From assembly GCA_022749755.1 (NCBI GenBank), contig CM040451.1, forward strand, positions 9,127,871 through 9,191,870: a stretch of 64,000 nucleotides of DNA, read 5' to 3'. Below the pieces are notes generated by a model that did not search any database, was not told where the DNA came from, and saw nothing but the letters and a program-made list of their open reading frames with translations. The translations under genes were made by a program, and so were the position numbers. Source of the stretch: Azadirachta indica (taxonomy: Eukaryota; Streptophyta; Magnoliopsida; Sapindales; Meliaceae). Shown here in pieces: positions 1 through 12,800 of this stretch; within the stretch, counting starts at the first letter, position 1, and the number at the start of each line of letters is the position of its first letter.

Positions 1-2450
1 CGGTTTGTAACAATAGGGAGATCAATGACAATTTTTGAAAATATGCTCTCTAGGTGATATTATGCCAAACCCTGAGGAAGGTATGCGATAATGCTTCCAT
101 TTGCTAACACGCAACAAACGTACAATCTTTGAAATTTGAATTATTACCAATTATTTGTTTTATTTTCTTTTTAGTCAAAAGTTTAATGATATTCATTTGT
201 GATTTTTTTTAGTAGTAGCATTACACTTATGAATTTTTTGTTACCTCAATTAGTCAAAGTTTGGTTTGGTTTTCTCATTCAAATTTTTTAATGTTGGTTA
301 GTGGGTATTGGAGAAAAATTTTTAGAAATTAAAAAAATTATTTTCTTTTATTGGAATAAGTCTAACATCTGGACTTTTGGCTTCATAGTTTGTTGAGATT
401 TTTATAAAGATAAAATTATTTAAAACATCTTATTTAGTTTAAAAAATTTTATATTTTTTTCTTTGTGATAAAATATTAAAAACTTATTTATTAAAATAAT
501 TACTTAATATTTTATAAAAAATTTTGTAATAATTAAATAATAAATATAAAATTTTGTAAAAATTTCTATTTACAAAAGATTTATTCAAAATATTTTTATT
601 TAAAAAATTATATCAAACAAATTATTACTGCCTTCAGATTTCATTAATTATTGGTTTTATTTAAAAGCCTACGCAAGTATTTTTTATGTTGGCTAAAGAA
701 AGGCCCAAGTCCATTAGTTGGCCAAGCTCATGCTATTTGCGAAATGTGTACACTTTCGAACAGAATCTAAAGTCCAACACAATCATGACTGTCTAGATAG
801 TTTTGCACTCTTTTTCATTGCTGAGGTTACAACTAGTGCTGTTAAAAAGAGGATTGAATCGGGTGTATTTAACAAAATCTACAGAGGATGATTTGGCAGA
901 TGGAAATGTTTTAAAGGGATATTTTCAGCCAATTATTTTATTTTTAACAATATTTCGTGATGATATAAAATATAACATATATTGCTGTTTATAAAACTAA
1001 ATATATCTCAATAAAGTATAAATTCGTTATATTCATTCAAAAAAGGTTATTTATAAAAGTTAAATAACTTTTATACCCTTAATCTTATATGATCTTGTGA
1101 TTTTTAATCTTTCATTATTATTTTTCTTTTCTATTTTCTTTCTCTTTCTCTTACACTTTGTTGGTAGCCAAACGCTCTCCGTTTGTCGTGAAATCATGCA
1201 CCATGTCATTTTTTCATGAAGATGACAAACCCGACACGTCAGGATGTTGCGTGGACGACACATAACCGAGGGTTACGGATGCAAATCAGACGGGATCGTG
1301 AAGGAAGGTGGGGTCATAGAGAAAGCTGCTGATAAGGTTGTAATTGTTGGCGGGGTGGGGGGAGGGCAAAATACAATGATCTAAATTAGATCATTTTGTG
1401 AAAGCCAAAACAACAAAACTGTAATTTAAAAGATTAAAATTGATAATTTACACTCAAAAACTTTAAAATTTTTTTGAGCTAAATCGTGGCTTCGCCGTTG
1501 TCTTATAGGGTGATAGGATTTTTTGAGATTTGGTTGTGAAATGAAGAAAATAAATGAAAGAAAAAAATGTAATTTTTCGAGATTAAAAAAAAAAAAACTT
1601 TAAAAAGAATTTTAGTTTTCATAATTTTAGATTCAATTAGGATAATAATGTTTACCTCTCTAAACTTTTCTAAAAATGTAAAAAAGAATTTATTTTAAAT
1701 TTTATCAAAAATACGATTTTGTACTCTTACTATTATATTTTTTGGGTGAATGTTATGAATTTATAAATCGTTGAGATGTACAAAGTTTTTATGAGATATA
1801 GTGTAAGGTGTTAATACATGTTATAATAAAATAAGATATCACCAAAATTGAAGTAGTTGATTAAAAATATCTCTTTTTAAATTTAATTCAATATATGGTA
1901 GGATAGAATTTGATTTAATTTGATCTATTAAAAGAAATTTCTAATCCAATTTAATGCTATCCAAACAAACTAAACATATTTAATTAGAATATTGATCATA
2001 TTATTTCAACAAAATAGATATCAGTATATCACAAATAAAAAATATTGAACATTTAAAAAAATTACAGAAAAGAAGCTGGAAAGGAAAAAAAGAGAGGGTG
2101 AGGGGAAATAGGGTCTTAAATGTTTTTGTACTTTTACATATCATAGAAAATATTATAGATATATATTTTTTAATCTATAAATTAATTTGCCACGCAAATC
2201 TATATTCTCATCTCTCCTGAGAGCGAATTTCCAATTTGTCAATCTAATTCTATCCATGAATGAATCGGATAGAATTGGGTGAGTTAGTTGAATTGAATTC
2301 AAAACACTCCTTGTTTTAACTTCATCTGAAACTTCAATTTGCACGTAAAGTTTTAGTTAAAGGATTTACACCCTTAGACATAAGACTTTTCTTTGTTTTC
2401 TTGGGAAAGGGGAACAAAATATTACATTTTTAGATTAAAAAATTAGAGCA

Positions 2451-2485
<35 letters not shown>

Positions 2486-2774
2486 TTGACCTAATCAAAT
2501 TAATCATGGACAATATTGGCGAGTGAGGAAGAGTTCTATATATATGTGTATACATACATACATACACATATATATATATATATATAAAACTTGAAATAAT
2601 TATTAATAGAAGCAAATATTCCATTTATTTGCAGACAATTTACTAAAAGATAAGGCTTACATTCTTTAAGTTGAACAAAGAAAGAGGTAAGCAACAGCAG
2701 CCATTGGCCTATTCTCCAACATTCTTTCAACTACATACAATAATAAAATGATTTAGAATACCTGCTCCAATTTT
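1..2774. other. AT-rich intergenic DNA, no gene supported
   Basis: Both strands hold only short, low-complexity open frames with no recognisable domain. A slightly GC-richer patch lies around 1181-1370, without coding character I can defend. The first ~110 bases could be the tail of a gene outside the window, since one frame stays open until a TGA near 55-57, but this is too short to call. Confidence 0.5.
2454..2484. repeat. (TA)n microsatellite
   Basis: Uninterrupted AT dinucleotide run of about 31 bases. A second compound TA/CA run follows at about 2536-2586. Confidence 0.9.
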
Positions 2775-3077
2775 TTTAATTCTGTCTCTATTGACTTTGA
2801 GATTTTAAGAGAGAATCCAAGGTCAATAATTGGACTGTCACTAGATTTTGGATTAGAGAAGCTTCTTAGAAATCCCAATGGTACACTTGAAAATTTCGTC
2901 AACCAAACCCTTCAATTATGTATATATAAACTCAATAATTTGCATCCATTAACAACCAACAAAAGAATATATTTAAATTTTTGATCATTTGCATTCATTA
3001 ACACCCAACAGAAGAATTTCAATTTTTGATTGAAGTGATAAGGCCGCTTACTTTGAGGTTTTTTTTGAATTTTTCTG
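2775..3077 (+). promoter_or_regulatory. Duplicated promoter/5' leader of the lipase pseudogene
   Basis: This stretch aligns with the reverse complement of the region just upstream of the intact lipase (about 7643-7855). Shared blocks include TTCTGTCTCT at the far end, AATCCCAATGG, and CCCTTCAAT next to a TATATATAAA box (2921-2930). The duplication therefore copied the promoter together with the coding region, rather than inserting a processed transcript. Confidence 0.7.
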
Positions 3078-4664
3078 ATGGAGGTGTCGCCAATGAGACA
3101 GTTGACAAGAGAGAAAACAAGAAAAACTAGAAGGGTATGGAAGTTGAAGATTGGAATCACTTGGAATGCAATTAAAAAGGCAATTTAAGCACATTCAAAC
3201 CGCATTCTCTTCATCTCAGCTGTGCACCAAGCATTAAACAACTCTCCAACACTGCCCGCGTTCATCATCAAGGGCTAGCCATTAAGCCTCAGCGGCTAGC
3301 AAATATACTGAAGAGGGCTTCTCATGATCCCAGGAAAACGTTAGCACAACTGCTTCTTGCGCTGTATACAGATTCCAATTTTATCGACTATGGGAATCCA
3401 ATGACTCCAACCAAATCTCCGAAAGAAAATATATCAACGAGATGGAAAGAGCTTCATGGTTTGCAGAACTGGGATGGTCTTCTTGATCCACTCCATCCCT
3501 GGCTTCGAAGAGAGATAATCAAGTATGGAGAATTTGTAGAAGCAATTTACGATGCCTTCGACTTCGATCCCTTGTCGGAGTTCTGCGGAAGTAGCAGATA
3601 TAACCGGCACAAGCTTTTCGAAGAAGTAGGCCTTGTTGATCATGGCTACAAGGTCACCAAGTACATTTACGCAATGTCTCAGGTGGACCTTCCTAAGTGG
3701 TTTGAGAGATCACAGTTGGGAATCACTTGGAGCAAAGATTCCAATTGGATGGGATTTGTCGCTGTGAGCAACGACAAAGAATCCGAAAGAATTGGAAGAA
3801 GAGACATCGTTGTAGCATGGAGGGGCACGGTCGCGCCAAGCGAGTGGTACACAGATCTAAAAGCAAAACTAGAGAATTTCGGAGGCAAAAATGTTAAAGT
3901 CCAACATGGTTTCCACAGCATTTACACAACCAAGGATGAGGAAACAAGATATAACAAGTCAAGTGCTTCAGAACAAGTTATGGAAGAACTAAAAACGCTG
4001 GTGAAATTTTTCCGAGGAAGAGGTGAAGAAGTAAGCTTAACTCTCACTGGCCATAGCTTGGGTGGTGCATTGGCTCTTCTCAATGCATACGAATCCGCAG
4101 CTTCGATTCCTGATGTTTACATCAGTGTGATTTCTTTCGGGGCGCCGAGGGTTGAATTTAGCATTCAAGGAGAAGCTCAATGAATTGGGAGTTAAGACAC
4201 TACGTGTTGTTAACAAGCAACATATAGTCCCGAAACTGCCTGGAATTCTTTTCAACAAAATTCTTAACAAGCTTAGCCCGATCACCCAAAGATTGAATTG
4301 CGTTTACAGGCATGTAGGGACACAACTGAAGCTTGATAAGCGAATATCACCGTATTTGAAAGATGACACTGATTTTTCAGGTTGTCATAATTTGGAACTT
4401 TATCTTCATCTGTTAGACGGGTTCATTAGCAAGAAATCGAAGTTTCGATAGAATGCAAGGAAAGATCTGGCTTTGGTGAATAAGAGTAGAGATATGCTGA
4501 TAGAGGAGAGTAGAATCCCTGAATTTTGGTATCAACAGCCTCACAAGGGGCTTGTTTTGAACAAGTTTGGCAGATGGGTGAAACCTGGAAGAGAACCTGA
4601 AGACATGCCTTCTCCATTTAGCACTGAAGTATTTACTTGTTTGCTACTTCAATGCGTATCCTAA
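3078..4664 (+). pseudogene. DAD1-like acylhydrolase / phospholipase A1-I pseudogene
   Basis: This is a near-identical, broken copy of the intact lipase at 6035-7642, in opposite orientation. Visible lesions: an in-frame TAA at 3186-3188, followed by an altered frame in the N-terminal leader; a 2-base loss at about 4154-4156, where the intact gene encodes GAPRVGN, which shifts the frame; and a TGG-to-TAG nonsense codon at 4449-4451. The segment between has the class-3 lipase core, including the GHSLG nucleophile elbow. However, the codon matching the catalytic Asp (QDIVPKLPG in the intact copy) reads His (CAT, 4221-4223), so repairing the frames would still leave a damaged triad. The catalytic His context (HNLE) survives. 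Homology with the intact gene continues a short way into the 3' region, to about 4700. The longest open segment (3401-4183) could be predicted as a truncated protein, but I regard the locus as dead. Confidence 0.92.
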
Positions 4665-6034
4665 ATTACTGGCCCCCTTTTGAGTGTAATATGCTTCTGA
4701 ATTTTGAACTGGATGTTGCACTTTCTCAATGTAATTTGTTTCTGCCTCAATGAAAATTTATCCTTAATTTTACCCAGTAGAAAAAATTACACCAGGTCCT
4801 AGAAACGACATCAAAGAAAATGGTTTTTAATTCTGTGACATCATGTGCAGTGTCATTTGCATTTGTAACTTTTCAAATAAAATAGTAAATAATAGAGTTA
4901 AAACATAAATCATGAACTTGGGATTTATCTAGATATAATTTTTTAAGTAATTTTTTTTGGTAAAACTTTTATTATTGTAGTTTTTATAAGTAGAGTTCTG
5001 ACAAAAGTATATCAGTTATTACAGATAATTTCTAAAAAAATTGAATAATTATTTGAATAAACAAAGTTTTAAAAATATATCATAAGAAAATAATGTACCA
5101 TTGTTAAAACAAAATATGGATGTTTTAGATAATTTATTTATTTTAAAAAAAAACCTTCAAAAAGTTCTATTGTAAAAAATTTAAATTTTAGATTTTTTCT
5201 CTTAAAAAATGACTTTTTTAAATTCTTTTTTTAATACTAACTAATGACAACAAAAAAATTTTAAAGAAATTCTTTAACATTAAATTTTTTTTTAACTAAT
5301 TAAAAAACCAAACCAAATAGGTAATTAATTTTTTAAGTGATTTTTAGGCCTAAAGTAGTTGTTATGATTCTTGAGTGATAAACTTACTTTCTTGTTACGG
5401 TTTTAGTTAAGATTCAAGCTGTACTTTTAGATTTCGCTTGAGTTTAGAAATTCAAGCCTAATACTATTACATTGTTTATATAAACTCCTCTTCGACCATA
5501 AACTTGTAAAAAATAAAATTAGTGTTTAAAAAAATAATTTATTATTACTTTACCGTAGGAAAAGTTGGAAAAAAACTTAGATGTATATATAATATAAATG
5601 GTATGATGTTTGAACATTGTTCATAAGAAAGGTTAAATATAAGTGCTAATTATTTTAATATAATATTAAATATTTAGTAAATATTATTTCAATTTATTTG
5701 GTAGTTATGATTTTATTAGCTATTCGCCCACTTATATTGAATAGCTAATTTTTTATTATATAAGTATTATAGATTAAAAGATACAATATAATATTAATTC
5801 TAAACATACACTAAAAAAATTGTAAAATAAATGCAGGCAATTATCATCCTAGACTGCACAGGAAGAGGTTCAAATTTATGCAATTAATTAACAACTTTTT
5901 TTGTCACGGTAAAAAAAGAAAAAAATCATAAAAAATGTTTGTCATCTACCAACCTACAGATGAATCAATTACATGTTGAGTGCCCAAATTACAATACAAC
6001 AATATGCTAAAAAGAGGCCTATGAATTCAGATAC
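4665..6034. other. Spacer between convergent lipase copies
   Basis: AT-rich DNA with no supported gene. It holds the 3' flanks of the two convergent copies at its edges, and oligo-A/T tracts in the middle. Confidence 0.6.
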
Positions 6035-7642
6035 TCAATTAAGTAGCAAATGAGTAGATCCTTCAATGCCAAATGGAGAAGGAATGTCTTCAGGTTCTCT
6101 TCCAGGTTTTACCCATCTGCCAAACTTGTTCAACACAAGCCCCTTGTGAGGCAGCTGGTACCAAAATTCAGGGATTCTCAGCTCCTCTATTAGCATATCA
6201 CTACTCTTATTCACCAAAGCCAGATCTCTCCTTGCATTCCATCGAAACTTCGATTTCTTGCTGAAGAATCCATCTACGAGATGAAGATATATTTCCAAGT
6301 TATGAGACCCTGAATAATCAGTATCATCCTTCAAATAAGGTGACGTAGACCTGTCAAGCTTCAGTTGTGTCCCAACATGCCTGTAAACCCAATTCAATCT
6401 TTGAGTAATAGGGTTAAGCTTATTAAGAATTTTGTTGAAAAGAAGTCCAGGAAGTTTCGGGACTATATCTTGCTTGGTAACAACACGTAGTGTCTTGACT
6501 CCCAATTCACTGAGCTTCTCCTTGAATGCTAAATTGCCAACCCTCGGTGCCCCGAAAGAAATCACACTGATGTGAACGTCAGGAATAGAAGTTGCAGCTT
6601 CGTATGCATTGAGGAGAGCCAATGCACCGCCCAAGCTATGGCCAGTGAGAGTTAAGCTTATTTCTTCACCTCTTCCTCGAAAAAATTTCACCAGCGTTTT
6701 TAGTTCTTCCATAACTTGTTCTGAAGCACTTGACTTGTTATATCTTGTTTCCTCATCCTTGGTTGTGTAAATGCTGTGGAACCCATGTTGGACTTTAACA
6801 TTTTTGCCTCCGAAATTCTCTAGTTTTGCTTTTAGATCTGTGTACCACTCGCTTGGCGCAACCGTGCCCCTCCATGCTACAACGATGTCTCTTCTTCCAA
6901 TTCTTTCGGATTCTTTGTCATTGCTCACAGCGACAAATCCCATCCAATTGGAATCTTTGCTCCAAGTGATTCCCAACTGTGATCTCTCAAACCACTTAGG
7001 AAGGTCCACCTGAGACATTGCGTAAATGTACTTGGTGACCTTGTAGCCATGATCAACAAGGCCTACTTCTTCGAAAAGCTTGTGCCGGTTATATCTGCTA
7101 CTTCCGCAGAACTCCGACAAGGGATCGAAGTCGAAGGCATCGTAAGTTGCCTCCACAAATTCTCCATACTTGATTATCTCTCTTCGAAGCCAGGGATGGA
7201 GTGGATCAAGAAGACCATCCCAGTTCTGCAAACCATGAAGCTCTTTCCATCTAGTTGATATATTTTCTTTCGGAGATCTTGTGGGAGTCATGTAATTGCC
7301 ATGGTCAATGAAATCAGAAGCTGTGCGTGGCACAAGAAGCAGATGTGCTAACGTTTTACTTGGATCCTGAGAAACCTTCTTCCTCGTATCTACTTGTTGC
7401 GGAAGAGGCTGAACATCTATCTGAGCTTGATTAGCACGGCTGGTTTTTGACAGCTTTTTGATGCTTGGTGCACAGCTTAGATGAAAATGGTGTGGCTTCC
7501 GTGAACCCAAAACTGCTTTCTTGATAGCATTCCAAGTGATTCCGATCTTCAACTTCCATACCCTTCTGCGTTTTCTTCTTGTTTTCTGATCTCTCTTAAT
7601 ATGTCTCATTGGTAACACCTCCATATTTTCTGGTAAATACAA
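6035..7642 (-). CDS. DAD1-like acylhydrolase / phospholipase A1-I family lipase (DLAH-like)
   Basis: Intact single-exon gene of 535 aa in the plant class-3 lipase family that hydrolyses acyl groups of glycero- or galactolipids. The closest known relative appears to be Arabidopsis DLAH (At1g30370), reported as a mitochondrial acylhydrolase; this is from memory, not a search. Residues 1-~110 are a basic, Arg/Lys-rich leader that could be an organelle-targeting sequence. The lipase domain covers about 120-480. The nucleophile elbow GHSLGG puts the catalytic Ser at 336, with Asp at 392 (TKQDIVPKLPG) and His at 447 (GSHNLE) completing the triad. The start is uncertain: Met7 (7624), in context MEVLPMRH, is the one conserved in the pseudogene copy, so the real protein may be 529 aa. 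A TATATATAAA-type box lies at about 7701-7710. The next gene on the same strand is ERD4, as in Arabidopsis. Confidence 0.93.
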   Translation of the reverse strand: MYLPENMEVLPMRHIKRDQKTRRKRRRVWKLKIGITWNAIKKAVLGSRKPHHFHLSCAPSIKKLSKTSRANQAQIDVQPLPQQVDTRKKVSQDPSKTLAHLLLVPRTASDFIDHGNYMTPTRSPKENISTRWKELHGLQNWDGLLDPLHPWLRREIIKYGEFVEATYDAFDFDPLSEFCGSSRYNRHKLFEEVGLVDHGYKVTKYIYAMSQVDLPKWFERSQLGITWSKDSNWMGFVAVSNDKESERIGRRDIVVAWRGTVAPSEWYTDLKAKLENFGGKNVKVQHGFHSIYTTKDEETRYNKSSASEQVMEELKTLVKFFRGRGEEISLTLTGHSLGGALALLNAYEAATSIPDVHISVISFGAPRVGNLAFKEKLSELGVKTLRVVTKQDIVPKLPGLLFNKILNKLNPITQRLNWVYRHVGTQLKLDRSTSPYLKDDTDYSGSHNLEIYLHLVDGFFSKKSKFRWNARRDLALVNKSSDMLIEELRIPEFWYQLPHKGLVLNKFGRWVKPGREPEDIPSPFGIEGSTHLLLN

Positions 7643-7860
7643 GATTCAAGGAAGCTTAAAAATGCTTGTGCTGGTTGAAGTAAATGCTTGAGTTCATATA
7701 TTTATATATATATATGATTGAAGGGTTCAAGTGATGAAATTTCGAAGCAAGCCATTGGGATTTTCTCTTATCCAAATCGCGTATACATTCCAATTGTTGA
7801 CCTCAGATTTTCTGCCTCTCAACGGTCAACAGAGACAGAATCAAAACAATGTACAGTAGG
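7643..7860 (-). promoter_or_regulatory. Lipase promoter region
   Basis: Region upstream of the - strand lipase. It contains an AT-rich TATA-like run at about 7701-7716 and is the counterpart of 2775-3077 upstream of the pseudogene. The homology fades near 7855, which marks the outer duplication edge. Confidence 0.6.
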
Positions 7861-9500
7861 AATAAATATATTACATATTATATAGCTAGGCCAATTATGG
7901 CTGCTATATATTATTATTAATTATGTAATAAGATCAAAGAAATTAAACCTTTTTATTTTGTAACTTGCAAGTTGTAGTTCTTACACGTTACTATGAATAA
8001 CCATGATCACCATTTGATTAGTCAAAATATAGGAGGCTGCTGGAATTTCGGGACGCAAGAAAATTGAAGCCTGCTTGGAATTTTTTTAAAAGTATCATAT
8101 TTTTGTTCCCCAAGTAAGTTGTACCGAACAACACGTTTAAAAGCTTTTCAATATGTAAAACAAAATAAGGGTAATTTTATTATATAATTAAACTTAATTC
8201 AGAAATTTGTTTTAAACCATTAGGAATAATTTTTGGATTAATCTTATTTATTCTTGTGTAACTGCTAAATAAGTTTTTAAAGTTTAAGTTTGAAAAATGT
8301 GCATTTAAGACATTTGCATGTCAAAAATGGTATTATATTATATGTTTAAGAAAAAAATAAAAAAATAAAAGAGGCTCGCCTAGATTATTCTAGCTATTTT
8401 CGGTAGATAAAATTTGAATAGATTTAAAATCTAAATGAATTTGAATATATGAATATGATTAATTCTAAATGTATATTTGTTTTTTAATTTATAACATTCG
8501 AATAAAAATATATATATATATATATATGAAAACTAATGATTTTATATGTTATATTAATATAAATAATAAAAATATTCAGATAATTAATTTTGTTTATGAT
8601 AATAAATAAAATTTATTAACATATTTTTTTAAAAATTATAATTAAATAAATTCATTTAAATATTTATATAATATTAAGATAAAAATTTAAACATAATTTT
8701 ATTTTATTTTCTTTTATGATGCTTTGTACGAATAGATTACAATACATTAGATGACTTAGGATAAACTCATAACTTTCATATAAAATATAAAAAATGTTTT
8801 GTATGAATCGACCCCAAGACTCCGAATGTTTGATTATCAATTGGTATGGGCACTTGAAATTGTTGGCCCAATATAAAGCCCAACACTCTCTACTCATTTT
8901 TATATTCCGATCAATATTAAACTTACATACATACTTTATAATTTATTTTAATCAAATTGAATTTTATGGTACTACATGATCATATTAAATTTAAAAAAAT
9001 TGAATATGCTAAGTGATCGAACGAACAGACGAAGAGATTTTCTCTTCTTTTCACCCTCACTCTTCATTCTTAAAAATAATAATTCTAAGACTAAGTGATT
9101 GCTTCTTCTTGGATTGCTAGTTTTTAAAAATGATTATTGCAATTCTTTGACCTTTACCACTCAATCTCAGAGTAGACTGCTAAAACAATGTACTTCTTGA
9201 GTAAGACTCTATAGTCGAGACTCTTGGAGATCTCTTAGTTAAAAATCAATTCGCTTAATAGACTTAAGGATCAGGGATTTATTTGTTACAATTGAACAAA
9301 GTTATATCATTCTTATAAAAATGGAAAAGTTCAAGAATCCAAATGTTATTATTCCAACAATAATTAAATGAAAATGAGACCACAAAGTAGAATTTCAATG
9401 TCTTGCTCAACTTCTGCACATATAGGACACATCACACATCGACATTTTCAGCTTCATTTTTGTCTAATTTATTATATATATAATATTTTAAATAATTAAG
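7861..9500. other. AT-rich intergenic DNA
   Basis: No supported gene. It includes a TA microsatellite near 8509-8527 and several short frames of low complexity. Its right end merges into the presumed 3' UTR of ERD4. Confidence 0.55.
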
Positions 9501-9812
9501 AAAAAAAGAAGATTAGGTGATTTGGCAATTATTGGATTAGGAAATTACAGCTAAGCCTTTAGGTAAGCAGATGTATCTGCTGTCCAGTACCATAAAAGCA
9601 ACTGAGCAAAGTTGTTCATTCAAGCAGGGAACTCCATAACAAAGATTCAGAAACACAAATTATGTTACAGAAAATCATCCATAACCCCAAGCAACATGAT
9701 TCCTAGCTACTACTCTACAACTATCAACAAATTAAGAATCGAAGTATCAAACAGGTTCACCTAGCGGACTATAAATTCCACAAAGATTTAAAGGAACTAC
9801 ACAAAATGTACA

Positions 9813-12800
9813 TCAAACCATTGATACCGACCGTGACGCTTGTGATAAAGCATCATCTTCAGACTGATCAACATCAAACTTTTCAGACCTCAAGCTTAAT
9901 GGGATGTAAGATCTGAAGATATGCTCCATGTTAGGCGTTTCCTTCAATTCATGGCAAGCCACTTCGAGAGCTGTGTGACAGAAAGATTTATAGAATTTCT
10001 TGTTACAGACAAAGACAAAGAGCAAGGACAATATTGGAAGTGGAATTAGGAATGGGGTATAGTAGAATTTCTTTGACCCAAAAAAGCCAAGCATGGTAAG
10101 CTGGTACAATAGCAGGGCAGCAATAAGACGGACAAATATGTGAGGCCACATCCTTCCATAGCTCTCGTATGATGGAACATAAACTTTGAGTGCCTGTATT
10201 TAAGAACAAAACTTGTAAACAAGAATTATGGTGGATAGAGAAAACAACCTACAATTCAAGTGATATTATGTGGAAATATCATTTGTGTTTTTAAGAAGTT
10301 TACCATTCTTAATGAACATCATGGTAACAAAAAAGAAAAGAGGTTAGGAACGTGCATTGTGCTTGTTGTTTTCCTTTCTAACAAAACAAAAATTATAAAG
10401 AGAAAAAGAACCTGAAGAAACCCCAAGTGATGATTTATGTAGGGGAGGAAGACCTAGAGTTCTGTAATTGTCTTGTTCAGAAAGACAATAAGAACAATAA
10501 CAATAATAATAATACTAATAAGAGCAGGGTAATTACCTGATTCCTTAGGATAAGCCATCCAAGAGCAAAATACAGAACACCAAATGGGATAATAAGAGGA
10601 GCTATGATAGAGTAGCATAGGACAATTGTGACAACAAGCATATCACCAGGTACTCTAGTTCCATAACTGAGATCTCCAGGAAACCATGCTTCTTTTCGCT
10701 CGGCTTCAGTCTTGCAAAGATACTTCCTCTTTAGATGATATATTATCAGAGGAACTATTCTAGATAACTCGAGCCCATAGCCAACAAAGAATCTGAGATC
10801 CAATCACATACTTTAATATGAAAAGGAAAAGCAAAAGGAAAAGAAAAAAAGAAAACATTTCAAAGTAAAAGGAAGCAAAGGGGAGAAGAGAAAGTAACAA
10901 TAAAATGATGATATAAAGTCGTCTTACTTCAGAGCCACAAATGTCAGGAAGAAAGTTGCATTCCCAGGAAGGCTATTTGCTAAAACGGTAACAAGAGAGT
11001 TTGGATGCTTCTGAATGGACTTGAACGTACTGAACAATGTTCCACCAACTGTGACTCCAATAAAAACATTCAACACGGTGAAATAGAAATATTTCCCTGA
11101 GGCAGCCCTTACTGCATGGCTCTCAGAAGGAATCCCCTCAGCCTTGGATAGGAACAGAAGAAGCTTTGGTAACAAAGCTAAAAACACTATGAGTGCAATT
11201 TGAGGGAGGTAGGCTTCCAAAACTGTCTTAATAGCCTTTATCTTTACAACTGGCTTTAAAAATGGAAGAATTTTCTTCAGATTATCCAGGGTTGTTAATG
11301 CAGAAATAAATCCAATTGGAATCATGTAAAACAAAATGGTCAGAGCCACGATGGCATAAACCACATACTGTCTTACTTGTCTCTGAAAAAACTTGATCTT
11401 AAAGTTAGTCCATATTAGTTCACAGGATTCAGGTGCTTCGATCGCAGTCCAGGTGTCAACCATTTGGGCATGAAGACTCTGTGCTGCGGAGGCTGCAGCA
11501 ACCCTGGTGCTGAAGAAGACCAGAGCTGCACCTAGTTGCTTCTCTCTTAGCGTGACTTTTTGTTCTGCTTCTAGTTTTGGGATCAATTCATTGATCTTTT
11601 CATTATAGTGTTCTATTGCATCTACTCTTTTACCAACAAGACCAAGGAAGCCAGTTTTAACGGTTGGTCTTGTTCCCTCCGGCTTGCCAGTTTGTTTTGA
11701 CAGTTCATATATTGCTTCTGCACGTGCAAGCTTCTTTTTGTACCCTTGCAACTCTTCATAAATTTTATTAACCTACACGAACAAGGTATAAGATAAAGCA
11801 TCGGCAAAGTAAAACAGACCACAAGCCAGATGATACAGGGAGACAATCACCTCATCAATTGATGATCATCTTTTATTATTTTTGATAATTACAATACATG
11901 GTCCATAAAAAATATAATAATATTAATAGTCCAAATAAAATTAACAATTGAACGCAAAATTATCAATTCATAATCCTGAAGACTAAGAAACAGTTAGAAA
12001 GATGTTGAAATCAAAATATTGATAGAAAGGGAATCAGAAATAAAAGAATATGTAGAGTATATCTGTTAAACAAGAAAAATAATGTGCCAACCAGAAGAGT
12101 TACGGGTGGAACAGTGACAAGAAGCAGCCAATTACTACATACCTCTTTGTTGTCTGTGACCACCATTGATCTGTAAAATGTATCAGAATAGACAGCTTTA
12201 AAGTATGAGTCAATCTGTTCCTTTCTGGAACGGCCTTTAGGAAGAGCAGGCAAATCTCTTACAAGAACAGCAAATTGCTGCGGTCTCACTTCAGGGGACA
12301 TTAGGGCCTCAGCTCTCAGCTCAGACACATGTTTATACGCTTTCCACAACAGGTAATAGGTAACAAAAGAAACCCAATAGGTAGCTGCCAGGAACGCCCA
12401 CAACCTTGGACTCTTTTCCTAAATATACATTGAGAAACATACGATTTATATAGTTGCACTTACAAGATTCTATTTTGAGTTCTAATGAATCATGACAAGG
12501 CAACAAGAGAAGAAAACCCATTCATTCAAAAAGAACAGCAGATTGTATAACTTACTTTGACATTTCCCATAGATAACTTATCAAGGTCACTGAAAGCCCC
12601 TTTGCTTGTAGAATCTGTGGCTGATGACTTAATACTATCATCAGTCACAGCAACTGGCAGAAGAACTGGTAGCAGAATAAGACCGGATAAAACCAGTATT
12701 CCCAACACTGACACATCAGTTAGGAAAATTAAAATGCTGAAGATTTGAAAACTTATCTTCACGAAAACTCCACATATTAGGCCAACCGGTGCAATTATAA

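Noticed and set aside
803..994. 63-codon frame on the + strand
   Set aside because: No domain, low complexity, AT-rich; expected by chance in this composition.
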